From: Bacteroidales bacterium
GTDB taxonomy: Bacteria; Bacteroidota; Bacteroidia; Bacteroidales; UBA932
Reading direction: 5' to 3'
Assembly: GCA_015060385.1 (NCBI GenBank)
Contig: SUYO01000003.1
Coordinates: 62,001-126,000, forward strand
DNA length: 64,000 bases
Below, piece by piece: positions 42,877 through 51,361 of this stretch. Numbering within the stretch: position 1 is the stretch's first letter; every line of letters begins with the position of its first letter. The notes under the pieces are model-generated. The model had not been told where the DNA came from. It saw only the letters and a list, made by a program, of their open reading frames with translations, and did no database searches. The position numbers were made by a program, and so were the translations under genes.

Positions 42877-44916
42877 ATGATTCCTCAGGAGACGGTGAAC
42901 AGGATTCTGGACGCGGCACAGATCGTTGATGTCGTGGGAGACTTCGTGACCTTGAAGAAGCGCGGAGCCAACCACATGGCATGCTGTCCGTTCCACAATG
43001 AGAAGACCCCGTCTTTTGTGGTTTCGCCTTCGAAAGGAATATTCAAATGCTTTGGCTGCGGCAAGTCCGGTACTGCCGTCGGGTTTGTTATGGAACATGA
43101 GAACCTGTCCTATACCGAAGCGCTGAAGTATCTTGCAAAGAAATACCATATCGAGGTTGTCGAAAAGGAGGAGACGGCTGAGGAAATCGCCCAGAGGCAG
43201 AGGAACGAGAGCCTTCTTCTCGTGTCCGAATATGCCGGCAAGTTCTTCCAGGACAGCCTTCAGACTCCTGAGGGACAGGCCATAGGCTACCAGTACTTCA
43301 AGAGCCGCGGTCTCGAGGACGAGACCATCCGCAAGTACGGCCTTGGCTGGGCCCCCGTAAGCCGCAGGGCTCTGTCCGATGCGGCGAGGGCGGCAGGATA
43401 TAAGGAGGAGTTCCTTACCGAGACTGGTCTGAGCATAAAATACGAGGACGGCCGTCTGGTGGACCGTTTCTTCGACAGGGTCATCTTTCCGATCCATTCG
43501 GTCAGCGGACGCGTGATCGCATTCGGAGGACGTACCCTCAAGACCGACAAGTCAGTCGCAAAATATGTGAATTCTCCCGAAACGGAGATATATGTGAAGA
43601 GCCGTTCGCTTTACGGCATCTGGTTCGCGAAGAACGAAATGTCCCGTCAGGACAAATGTATCCTGGTCGAGGGCTATCTCGATGTGCTTTCGATGCATCA
43701 GCTCGGTCTGAAGAACGTCGTCGCTTCGAGCGGCACGTCACTTACGGTCGAGCAGATACGCCTGATCCGCAAGTTCACGAATAACGTGACCATCATCTAT
43801 GACGGTGATGGGGCGGGAATCAAGGCCGCCCTTCGAGGCGTGGGACTCGTGCTGAAGGAGGGACTGAACGTGAAGGTCGTGCTCCTTCCGGAGGGCCAGG
43901 ACCCCGATGACTTCGCACGCAGACATACCCTGGAAGAGGTTCAGGACCATATCGCACGCAACGAGCAGGATTTCATCAGCTTCAAGACCGACCTTCTTCT
44001 CGGAGAGGCGGGAAACGATCCGATCAGACGTGCCGGCCTCATCAACGACGTGGCCGACACGATAGCGCTCATACCGGATGCGGTGGTGCGTGCCGTGTAT
44101 GTTCAGACGTGTGCGGACAAGTTCGAGATCGACGAACAGATTCTGACCGAGAGGGTGAGCCGCTCGAGGTCGGACATGCTTATGGCGGAGCAGAAGGAGA
44201 GAGAAAGGGCACGCCAGCGGGAGGAGAACCGTGCTGCTGCGGCTCCGGTGCCTGGTGGGAGCGATGTGCCGCCTCCGGCGTATGAGGATTATGGACCCGA
44301 AGCGGATTCATATCCGTCTGCGGACATTCCGGCAGAGCCGGTTGTGGAGGAAGGTGTGGTCATCAACGAACCGTACCTCGCTCCATGCGAAAGGGAACTT
44401 CTCGGATTCATCCTGGAGGAGGGCTGTACGGAGCTTGATTTCGACAGGGATTCGAAGTTCTATGTAGAAGGGGAGAAGGTGAATGTGGCGGAATTCATTG
44501 ACGGGATACTTGCCGATGATGAGGCGGATTTTGTAAACCGTTCATACAGAAAGGTATATGAAGAGTATTTCCGGATGTATGATGAGGGACTTACCCAGCA
44601 GCAGATGCAGAAGCGTCTTCTTGACAGCATGGACATGGAGGTGGCGGCTGTTGCGCGTGACCTTCTTATCGAGAAGCATCAGCTGACCGTGAAGAACTAC
44701 GAACAGTCCCTGACATCGGTCTCTACAAGACTGGTGATCTATGTGCCGAAGACCCTCCTGACCTATCAGGTGAAGAAGGTGGAGCTCTTCCTGAAGGAAC
44801 TTACTCGGGAACTCTCCCGTACTGAAGACCCTGACCGTCAGGTCGAGATAATGACCAGGATCGGTGAGTTCAACAAGGCCCGTGCACGCCTGAACAACGA
44901 GCTGGGAAGGGTATGA
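42877..44916 (+). CDS. dnaG: DNA primase
   Basis: A 679-residue primase that makes RNA primers for replication. The N-terminal CHC2 zinc domain uses Cys37, His40, Cys58 and Cys61 (CCPFHNEKTPSF ... KCFGCGKSG). The core has GRVIAFGGRTL and the TOPRIM domain with VEGYLDVLSMHQLG and YDGDGAGIKAA. A low-complexity Pro/Glu linker (about 445-490) leads to a C-terminal DnaB-interacting region. The fused order with DUF308 upstream and metG 60 nt downstream suggests a shared transcript. Confidence 0.96.
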   Translation: MIPQETVNRILDAAQIVDVVGDFVTLKKRGANHMACCPFHNEKTPSFVVSPSKGIFKCFGCGKSGTAVGFVMEHENLSYTEALKYLAKKYHIEVVEKEETAEEIAQRQRNESLLLVSEYAGKFFQDSLQTPEGQAIGYQYFKSRGLEDETIRKYGLGWAPVSRRALSDAARAAGYKEEFLTETGLSIKYEDGRLVDRFFDRVIFPIHSVSGRVIAFGGRTLKTDKSVAKYVNSPETEIYVKSRSLYGIWFAKNEMSRQDKCILVEGYLDVLSMHQLGLKNVVASSGTSLTVEQIRLIRKFTNNVTIIYDGDGAGIKAALRGVGLVLKEGLNVKVVLLPEGQDPDDFARRHTLEEVQDHIARNEQDFISFKTDLLLGEAGNDPIRRAGLINDVADTIALIPDAVVRAVYVQTCADKFEIDEQILTERVSRSRSDMLMAEQKERERARQREENRAAAAPVPGGSDVPPPAYEDYGPEADSYPSADIPAEPVVEEGVVINEPYLAPCERELLGFILEEGCTELDFDRDSKFYVEGEKVNVAEFIDGILADDEADFVNRSYRKVYEEYFRMYDEGLTQQQMQKRLLDSMDMEVAAVARDLLIEKHQLTVKNYEQSLTSVSTRLVIYVPKTLLTYQVKKVELFLKELTRELSRTEDPDRQVEIMTRIGEFNKARARLNNELGRV

Positions 44917-44976
44917 CGGACGTCATCCCCAGGGCTTTGCGAAGTGAATGAAAAATATGTAAAAACAGATAATATA

Positions 44977-47166
44977 ATGGAAAAGAAATTCAACAGAACG
45001 CTTGTGACCTGCGCGCTTCCATATGCCAACGGTCCTGTGCATATCGGCCATCTGGCCGGTGTATATGTGCCTGCAGACATTTATGTAAGGTACTTGAGAA
45101 TGAGGGGAGAGGACGTGCTTTATGTCTGCGGATCGGATGAGCATGGAGTTCCTATCACCATCAAGGCACAGAAGGAAGGCTGCACGCCTCAGGATATCGT
45201 CGACAGGTATCACAAGATCATCAAGAATTCGTTCACAGGTCTCGGAATAAACTTCGACATCTATTCCAGGACCTCTTCAAAGACCCACCATAAGAACGCA
45301 GCGGACTATTTCCGCAAGCTCTATGATGAAGGCAAGTTCATCGAGAAGGTGAGTGAGCAGTATTATGACGAGGAGGCCAAGACCTTCCTTGCTGACCGTT
45401 ACATCACAGGTACCTGCCCTCGTTGCGGCGCTGAGGGTGCATATGGAGACCAGTGCGAGAAATGTGGCGCTACACTCAGCCCAGACGAACTCATCAACCC
45501 TAAGTCGGCTCTCAGCGGAGGCGAACTTGTGAAGAAGGAGACCAAGCACTGGTACCTCCCGCTTGACCAGTATGAGAAGTGGCTTTCAGAGTGGATCCTT
45601 GACGGACACAAGGAGTGGAGGAGCAACGTGTACGGCCAGTGCAAGAGCTGGATCGATGGCGGTCTTCAGCCGCGTGCGGTGAGCCGTGACCTGAACTGGG
45701 GAGTGCCTGTCCCTGTGGAAGGCTCGGAGGGCAAGGTTCTTTATGTCTGGTTCGATGCCCCTATCGGATACATTTCCAACACCCAGGAACTTCTTCCGCA
45801 GAGCTGGGAGAAGTGGTGGAAGAGCGAGGATACCAAGCTCGTCCATTTCATCGGAAAGGACAATATCGTATTCCACTGCATCGTGTTCCCGTCCATGCTC
45901 AAGGCTGACGGAAGCTACATACTTCCTGACAATGTACCGGCAAACGAGTTCCTCAACCTCGAGGGCGACAAGATCTCTACTTCACGCGGTTGGGCGGTAT
46001 GGCTCCACGAGTACCTCGAGCAGTTCCCAGGACAGGAGGACGTGCTCCGTTATGTGCTTACAGCCAATGCCCCTGAGACAAAGGACAACGACTTCTCATG
46101 GAAGGATTTCCAGGCACGCAACAACAGCGAGCTCGTGGCTATCCTCGGTAACTTCGTGAACCGTGCGGTAGTGCTTACCCACAAGTATTTCGAGGGCAAG
46201 GTTCCCGCTGACCTCAAGCCTGAGGCAATAGATGCCGAGACTCTCGCTCAGATCCAGCCTTTGCGCGAAGCCATGGAGAAGTATCTTGACGGCTACAAGT
46301 TCCGCGAGGCTCTCAAGGAGGCTATGAACATCGCCCGTCTGGGAAACAAGTATCTTACTGATACAGAGCCATGGAAGGTGGCAAAGACAGATATGGACAG
46401 GACTGCTTCGATCCTGAATGTTTCGCTCCAGATCTGTGCAGCTCTCTCTATTGCATTCGAGCCTTTCCTTCCGTTCTCATCTGAGAAGCTCCGTGGTATC
46501 CTGAATGTCGGCATCGCTGCCGGAACAGACCATCGTGCAGGTGAGGAGGGTTCTGTAAGCGAGAACATCTATAAGGCAGGCGAAGGTGCGGCGCTTCATA
46601 CTACTTCTGTCGCATGTCATTGCGAGAAGCGAAGCGACGTGGCAATCTCATTGTCATGGGATGACCTTGGAAAGGCATCGCTCCTCCCTGCAGGCCATCA
46701 GCTCAACCCTGCAACCCTTCTCTTCTCCAAGATTGAGGATGAGGTTGTGGACGGTCAGATCGCACGTCTTGAGACTATCCGTGCAGAGCGTGAGGCTGCG
46801 GCAAAGACTGCAGAAGCTGCTGTCGTAACTCCTCAGAAGGAGGAATGTACCTTCGATGATTTCCAGAAGATGGACATCAGGACAGCTACCGTACTTGAAG
46901 CCGAGCGCGTTCCTAAGACAGACAAGCTTCTCAAGCTTACTATCGATACGGGTATCGACAAGAGGGTGATCGTTTCGGGAATTGCCGAGGAATATGCTCC
47001 TGAGGATATGGTCGGCAAGCAGATATGTATCCTTGCCAACCTTGCTCCGCGCAAGATCCGTGGCATCGAGTCGAAGGGAATGATCCTCATGGCCCGTCAG
47101 AACGACGGCAAGATGCGTTTCGTAACTCCTGTCGAGACTCTCTGCAACGGAGCTGAGATAGGTTAA
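44977..47166 (+). CDS. metG: Methionyl-tRNA synthetase with an in-frame repeat insertion
   Basis: A 729-residue class I synthetase. HIGH-type motif PVHIGHLAG is near residue 20; a zinc knuckle [18 protein letters not shown] follows; the KMSKS loop reads DKISTSRG. The C-terminal EMAPII/Trbp111 tRNA-binding domain ([17 protein letters not shown] onward) is present. Between the anticodon-binding domain ([13 protein letters not shown]) and [15 protein letters not shown] lie about 48 extra residues, including [12 protein letters not shown], coded by a dispersed palindromic repeat (46616-46651). The insertion sits in a domain linker and keeps the frame, so the enzyme is probably active. Start 44977 ([11 protein letters not shown]) is preferred over 44944. 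Confidence 0.94.
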   Translation: MEKKFNRTLVTCALPYANGPVHIGHLAGVYVPADIYVRYLRMRGEDVLYVCGSDEHGVPITIKAQKEGCTPQDIVDRYHKIIKNSFTGLGINFDIYSRTSSKTHHKNAADYFRKLYDEGKFIEKVSEQYYDEEAKTFLADRYITGTCPRCGAEGAYGDQCEKCGATLSPDELINPKSALSGGELVKKETKHWYLPLDQYEKWLSEWILDGHKEWRSNVYGQCKSWIDGGLQPRAVSRDLNWGVPVPVEGSEGKVLYVWFDAPIGYISNTQELLPQSWEKWWKSEDTKLVHFIGKDNIVFHCIVFPSMLKADGSYILPDNVPANEFLNLEGDKISTSRGWAVWLHEYLEQFPGQEDVLRYVLTANAPETKDNDFSWKDFQARNNSELVAILGNFVNRAVVLTHKYFEGKVPADLKPEAIDAETLAQIQPLREAMEKYLDGYKFREALKEAMNIARLGNKYLTDTEPWKVAKTDMDRTASILNVSLQICAALSIAFEPFLPFSSEKLRGILNVGIAAGTDHRAGEEGSVSENIYKAGEGAALHTTSVACHCEKRSDVAISLSWDDLGKASLLPAGHQLNPATLLFSKIEDEVVDGQIARLETIRAEREAAAKTAEAAVVTPQKEECTFDDFQKMDIRTATVLEAERVPKTDKLLKLTIDTGIDKRVIVSGIAEEYAPEDMVGKQICILANLAPRKIRGIESKGMILMARQNDGKMRFVTPVETLCNGAEIG
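46616..46651. repeat. CATTGCGAG palindromic repeat inside metG
   Basis: TGTCATTGCGAGAAGCGAAG followed by CGACGTGGCAATCTCA. The ends ATTGC/GCAAT form the palindrome. It encodes [12 protein letters not shown] in the metG frame. Confidence 0.9.
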
Positions 47167-47172
47167 TCACCA

Positions 47173-47199
47173 GTCATCCCCGGCTTGACCGGGGATCCG
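47173..47199. repeat. Dispersed palindrome between metG and murB
   Basis: GTCATCCCCGG cttga CCGGGGATCCG; same family as 31514-31539. A decayed half-copy (GTCATCCCCAGGG) is seen at 44925-44937 before metG. Confidence 0.8.
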
Positions 47200-47207
47200 A
47201 AAATACT

Positions 47208-48548
47208 ATGATAAAGACGGAGTATTATAAGGACCTGACGAAGATGAACACCTTCGGAATGAAGGTGAAGGCACGCTGTTTCATGGAATATGATTCGGTG
47301 GCGGATCTTGTGGATATCGAGTTTGAGGAGCTGGCACGTCCGGTACTGCATATCGGAGGTGGCAGCAACCTTCTCTTTACAGATGATTTCAAAGGTACCG
47401 TCCTGCATTCCAAGATCAACTTTATTGAAATATTGGACGAGTGTCAATGTGCTCCATTGGCCCCCTCCCACTCCGTGGGTCCCTCCCCCTACCCGGGGGT
47501 GGGGAAATGCCAATTCCGCACAACTGACACATCGTCTGAATGTGTCGATTCTACGGATACAGGAACTAAAGACGCATCTGGGATAGTCCTGGTGTCGGTC
47601 GGAGCGGGAGTCGTGTTCGATGATTTCTGCGAATGGGCTGCAAAGGAAGGACTGTGGGGAGTAGAGAACCTGTCGTATATTCCTGGTGAGGTAGGAGCTT
47701 CGGCGGTGCAGAACATAGGGGCCTATGGAGTTGAGGTCAAGGATGTGATCCGCAAGGTATACTGCTATGACACCGTTGAGGAGGAGTTCGTAAATTTCTC
47801 CGTTGAGGAATGTGGCTACGGCTATCGTGACTCTATCTTCAAGAATCCGGAGATCAAGGGACGCTATATCGTGACCCATGTCGTCTTTGCCCTTTCGCGT
47901 GAGCCGCAGCCGAAGCTGGACTATGGCCACCTGAAGGATGCAGTTGTAAAAGCCATCGGCGAGTGCCAATGTGTTCCGGAGACCCCCTCCCGCTACCCTG
48001 GCTTGGAAAAATGTCCCCTCCACACAAGTGGCACGTCGCCTGAATCGCCAGATTCATTTTATGCTGATCTGACGCCGGCGCTGATAAGGAAGGTGATAAT
48101 AAAGATCAGGAAGGAGAAGCTTCCCGAGCCATCGGTGAAGGGAAGCGCAGGAAGCTTCTTTAAGAATCCTGTCGTTACTCCTGAGCACTTCGCACGCATC
48201 GAAGCGGCTGCCAAGGCCGAACATGGTCCTGACTACAAGGTTCCGCACTATGTTATTTCTGATCCCGGTACTGTTATCCCAAGTCCTCTATGTCATTGCG
48301 AGGAGCAAGGCGACGTGGCAATCTCCTCTCCGATGGTAAAGATTCCGGCGGCATGGATGATAGAGCAGTGCGGATGGAAGGGAAAGCGCAGCGGAGGCGC
48401 TGCAGTTTGGGAAAAGCAGCCTCTGGTCATCGTCAACTACACCGGCGAGGCCTACCCTGAAGAGATCATAGGACTGGAGAAACGCATAATCGCCTCCGTC
48501 AAGGCTAAGTTCGGCGTCGATCTCCACCCCGAAGTAGAACATTTGTGA
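47208..48548 (+). CDS. murB: UDP-N-acetylenolpyruvoylglucosamine reductase with three in-frame repeat insertions
   Basis: A 446-residue flavoenzyme that reduces UDP-GlcNAc-enolpyruvate to UDP-MurNAc in peptidoglycan synthesis; family members have about 300-350 residues. FAD-binding parts IGGGSNLLF and GVENLSYIPGEVGASAVQNI are intact, as are YRDSIFK, the catalytic Ser segment GSAGSFFKNPV and PAAWMIEQCGWKG. Three stretches absent from normal MurB interrupt it: residues about 77-115 (ECQCAPLAPSHSVG...), about 252-283 (ECQCVPETPSRYPG...) and about 355-376 (with CHCEEQGDVAIS). Each corresponds to a palindromic DNA repeat and each keeps the frame. Conserved motifs between the insertions suggest the enzyme still works. 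A further repeat begins at its stop codon. Confidence 0.92.
   Translation: MIKTEYYKDLTKMNTFGMKVKARCFMEYDSVADLVDIEFEELARPVLHIGGGSNLLFTDDFKGTVLHSKINFIEILDECQCAPLAPSHSVGPSPYPGVGKCQFRTTDTSSECVDSTDTGTKDASGIVLVSVGAGVVFDDFCEWAAKEGLWGVENLSYIPGEVGASAVQNIGAYGVEVKDVIRKVYCYDTVEEEFVNFSVEECGYGYRDSIFKNPEIKGRYIVTHVVFALSREPQPKLDYGHLKDAVVKAIGECQCVPETPSRYPGLEKCPLHTSGTSPESPDSFYADLTPALIRKVIIKIRKEKLPEPSVKGSAGSFFKNPVVTPEHFARIEAAAKAEHGPDYKVPHYVISDPGTVIPSPLCHCEEQGDVAISSPMVKIPAAWMIEQCGWKGKRSGGAAVWEKQPLVIVNYTGEAYPEEIIGLEKRIIASVKAKFGVDLHPEVEHL
47438..47551. repeat. Intragenic palindromic element of the GAGTGyCAATGTG family in murB, copy 1
   Basis: The 114-bp unit runs from CGAGTGTCAATGTGCTCC to CACAACTGACACATCG and on to a small hairpin GAAT..ATTC. 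The outer ends TGTCA/TGACA and GTGC/GCAC pair. Its length is 38 codons. It matches copy 2 along both ends while the middle differs. Confidence 0.88.
47960..48055. repeat. Intragenic palindromic element of the GAGTGyCAATGTG family in murB, copy 2
   Basis: The 96-bp unit starts CGAGTGCCAATGTGTTCC, ends CACAAGTGGCACGTCG and then GAATcgccagATTC. Arms GTGCCA/TGGCAC pair, and the changes relative to copy 1 (T to C on the left, A to G on the right) are compensatory. Its length is 32 codons and it is read in the same frame as copy 1. Confidence 0.88.
48291..48326. repeat. CATTGCGAG palindromic repeat inside murB
   Basis: TGTCATTGCGAGGAGCAAGG followed by CGACGTGGCAATCTCC. It encodes CHCEEQGDVAIS, the same frame as the copy in metG. 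Confidence 0.9.
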
Positions 48549-48658
48549 GCGTAGGTGCGTGATTCTGCAAAAACACGTACCGACGCTTATCCTAGACGGT
48601 GTTTTACGCAGATAATTAATACCGTCGGTGCCAGTTTTAATTGATTTATGTACCGACG
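48548..48658. repeat. Paired palindromes (REP-like doublet) starting at the murB stop codon
   Basis: Hairpin 1 (48548-48587) has arms AGCGTAGGTGCGTG/CACGTACCGACGCT with two mismatches; its first base is the last of the murB TGA. Hairpin 2 (48623-48658) has arms CGTCGGTGC/GTACCGACG. The 3' arms of both read GTACCGACGCT followed by ATC. A third short inverted repeat GACGGT/ACCGTC joins them. Confidence 0.7.
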
Positions 48659-48680
48659 CTATCTGTAGAATAAGGTTGCC

Positions 48681-49934
48681 ATGAAGAAGTTTTTGTTTTT
48701 GATATTGATGATATGCTGTGCATGTGATTCCTGGCAGACCCAGGTCGGGAATTACTCCATCAGCGGTGTGGTCAGTGATCAGGAAGGAAGTCAGGAACGT
48801 CTGATTACCGGCGTGTCAGCTGTAGTTACAAGCAGTGCAGGTGAGAAGATATATGAGGGTGATGTCATTCCGGAAGGAACTGTCGGAGGCAGCTATTCGA
48901 TAAATGACATACCTCAAGGTGAGTATGAAGTCGTTTTCCGGGGTGATTATTATAAATCGGGATCATATGTCGTATCTGTTTCCGGTGATACTGTTCTGGA
49001 TGTGGAACTTGAGCCGATACGTATGATGACGGTGGAACAGGATGAAATCCGCTTCGAATCACGTGTCAACGAACAGACCCTCACGATAAGGAATCTCAGT
49101 GAAACGCCGATAAGCTTTGGCATAAGGTCAGATCTGCCTGTAGGAGACCTGTTGTTCCTTGATATGTCTGCTCCGGGCCTGAAACCAGGTGACAGAGGAT
49201 GGCATGGCACCATTGACCCTATGTCCTCATCGGATATCAGGATAAAGATATCGAGGGCTTCAATGGATAATGTCGAAGGCACGCTCCAGATATTCTCCAC
49301 GGCTCCATATAATTGGGAAAGATGTGAGGTGCCGGTGGTTATAGAGACATCGCAAAAGGATGTATGTGCAGATCTTAGAGGAACGGTGAGGGATTCCGAT
49401 GGTAATCCTCTCGAGGGAGTGGCCGTATGGAACAGTTGTTCGGAAACAGTTACCTATACGGACGGAAACGGAGAATACAGTTTTGAAGCCTTGCCTTATC
49501 TGAGCATGATAAGTACAGAGGTATATTCGGAATATCATGCTTTCCAGTCACAGTCAGTGGAATATGCCGTAAAGGAGTTTGTGATGGATTTTACGCTGGA
49601 ACCGGTACATAAGCATATCACTTTCGACAGAAAGCATGTAGATTTCGGTGAAGGCAGGATCGTGGAAGGAGCGGAGAAAGAGAAGATAGAAGTCAATGCA
49701 GTTTCCGATACCGGAGAAATGGTAGTGTTCAGCATAGTCAGTACGACAAGAGAAGCAGATTTTGCTGTAAACTGCAATCCTGCATCCGGAACAATCCGGA
49801 ATACCAGGAAGTTTGAGTTCACTCTTGCACGTGAAAGGTCGGCCGGCTTGGGCGAATACATGAGGAACCTTGTTGTCCGCACCGAAGATGCAGGATCATA
49901 TGTCTTCAAGGTTACCTACACGAATGTTGAATAA
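48681..49934 (+). CDS. Lipoprotein with two carboxypeptidase-regulatory-like domains
   Basis: A 417-residue exported protein. The N-terminus MKKFLFLILMICCACDSW has a lipobox-like end with Cys12, 13 and 15; Cys15 before Asp is the likely lipidated residue. An SusC/CarboxypepD-regulatory-like beta-sandwich spans about 28-115 (ISGVVSDQEG ... YSINDIPQGEYEVVFRGDYY). A second lies at about 230-310 (LRGTVRDSDGNPLEGVAVWN). Between and after them are beta-rich regions (IRFESRVNEQTLTIRN; ITFDRKHVDFGEG) that resemble BACON or MSP-like folds. No enzyme motif is seen. It sits between two murein genes but nothing in its sequence links it to peptidoglycan. Confidence 0.75.
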   Translation: MKKFLFLILMICCACDSWQTQVGNYSISGVVSDQEGSQERLITGVSAVVTSSAGEKIYEGDVIPEGTVGGSYSINDIPQGEYEVVFRGDYYKSGSYVVSVSGDTVLDVELEPIRMMTVEQDEIRFESRVNEQTLTIRNLSETPISFGIRSDLPVGDLLFLDMSAPGLKPGDRGWHGTIDPMSSSDIRIKISRASMDNVEGTLQIFSTAPYNWERCEVPVVIETSQKDVCADLRGTVRDSDGNPLEGVAVWNSCSETVTYTDGNGEYSFEALPYLSMISTEVYSEYHAFQSQSVEYAVKEFVMDFTLEPVHKHITFDRKHVDFGEGRIVEGAEKEKIEVNAVSDTGEMVVFSIVSTTREADFAVNCNPASGTIRNTRKFEFTLARERSAGLGEYMRNLVVRTEDAGSYVFKVTYTNVE

Positions 49935-49951
49935 AATACGAAACAGATAAT

Positions 49952-51265
49952 ATGAGTTCATTTGTAGTTGAAGGCGGGCACAGGCTCAGCGGAACCATCA
50001 GACCCCAGGGGGCGAAGAACGAAGCGCTCCAGATCATCAGTGCGGTTCTCCTTACCAAGGAGGAAGTGCGCGTCGAGAACATTCCGGAGATCCTTGACAT
50101 CAGGAACCTGATTCTCCTGCTCGAAGGCATGGGTGTGAAGGTGAAACGCCATGACAAGGGTGTCTATACCTTCAAGGCTGATGAGATTGACCCTGAGTAC
50201 ATCCTGAGCGCTGATTTCGTCGCAAAATGTGCGAAGCTCAGAGGCTCAGTGATGGTGGTAGGACCGCTTCTCGCCAGATTCGGTAAGGCCTATTTCCCTA
50301 AGCCGGGTGGAGACCAGATCGGCCGCCGCAGGGTTGATACCCATATCCTCGGATTCATGAACCTCGGTGCCGAACAGGAATATGTCACCGACAAGCGTGC
50401 CTTCTATCTTCATGTGCCGGAAGGCCGTACCCTTGAAGGAAAGTATATGCTTCTGGATGAGGCCTCGGTCACTGGAACAGCCAACATCGTGATGGCCGCG
50501 ACCCTTGCCAAGGGAGTGACCACCATCTACAACGCGGCCTGCGAACCGTATCTCCAGCAGCTCTGCCGTATGCTCGTACGCATGGGTGCGAAGATTGATG
50601 GCATAGGTTCTAACCTCCTGACCATCACGGGCGTGGAGTCGCTCGGCGGTACGGAACACACGATACTTCCGGACATGATCGAGATCGGTTCATTCATAGC
50701 CCTTGCGGCAATGAACCGCAGCAGCATAACCATCAAGGATGTAGCATATGACGAACTGGGAATGATTCCGGAAGTCTTCCGTAAGCTTGGAGTGAACCTT
50801 GAGAGAAGGGGAGACGACATATATGTACCGGAGCAGGAAAGCTATGTCATCGATTCGTTCCTTGACGGATCCATCCTCAATATAGCGGATGCTCCATGGC
50901 CGGGTCTTTCTCCTGACCTTCTGAGTGTGATCCTTGTGATGGCGACCCAGTGCAAGGGAAGCGTGCTGATCCACCAGAAGATGTTCGAGAGCCGTCTCTT
51001 CTTTGTCGACAAGCTCATCGACATGGGAGCCCAGATCATCCTCTGCGACCCGCACAGGGCGGTCGTGGTGGGACATGACCATAATTATCAGCTTCGGGCA
51101 GGCAAGATGTCATCTCCTGATATCCGTGCCGGTATCGCCCTTCTTATCGCAGCGATGTCCGCAAAGGGTACAAGCGTCATCAGCAACATCGACCAGATCG
51201 ACCGCGGTTACGAGGACATCGACACCCGCCTTAATGCACTCGGCGCCAGAATCATCCGTCAATAG
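49952..51265 (+). CDS. murA: UDP-N-acetylglucosamine 1-carboxyvinyltransferase (Asp at the fosfomycin site)
   Basis: A 437-residue enzyme for the first committed step of peptidoglycan synthesis. The start VVEGGHRLSGTIRPQGAKNE and later TVLIHQKMFESRLFFVDKL-like GSVLIHQKMFESRL are diagnostic of EPT enzymes. The loop that holds the catalytic Cys in E. coli (PGGCxIGxRP) reads PGGDQIGRRRVDTH here, with Asp121 in place of Cys. Enzymes with this exchange are known to be active and insensitive to fosfomycin. MurA precedes MurB in the pathway, and murB lies 1.4 kb upstream with a lipoprotein gene between. Confidence 0.95.
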   Translation: MSSFVVEGGHRLSGTIRPQGAKNEALQIISAVLLTKEEVRVENIPEILDIRNLILLLEGMGVKVKRHDKGVYTFKADEIDPEYILSADFVAKCAKLRGSVMVVGPLLARFGKAYFPKPGGDQIGRRRVDTHILGFMNLGAEQEYVTDKRAFYLHVPEGRTLEGKYMLLDEASVTGTANIVMAATLAKGVTTIYNAACEPYLQQLCRMLVRMGAKIDGIGSNLLTITGVESLGGTEHTILPDMIEIGSFIALAAMNRSSITIKDVAYDELGMIPEVFRKLGVNLERRGDDIYVPEQESYVIDSFLDGSILNIADAPWPGLSPDLLSVILVMATQCKGSVLIHQKMFESRLFFVDKLIDMGAQIILCDPHRAVVVGHDHNYQLRAGKMSSPDIRAGIALLIAAMSAKGTSVISNIDQIDRGYEDIDTRLNALGARIIRQ

Positions 51266-51301
51266 TTCGATTAGTAGCCGTCTGATTCTCAGCGGATAAT
51301 G

Positions 51302-51337
51302 CAGACTGCGTGCTCCCTTTTGGGAGCACGCAGTCTG
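51302..51337. terminator. Perfect 16-bp palindrome between murA and the O-methyltransferase
   Basis: Arms CAGACTGCGTGCTCCC/GGGAGCACGCAGTCTG enclose TTTT. It separates convergent genes and shares its core with 14837-14880. Confidence 0.7.
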
Positions 51338-51361
51338 TGTAAGTAGTTGAATTACAGGGTG

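Noticed and set aside
44944..44976. Upstream start for metG adding 11 residues
   Set aside because: [19 protein letters not shown] is the normal start; the extension [10 protein letters not shown] is not family-like.
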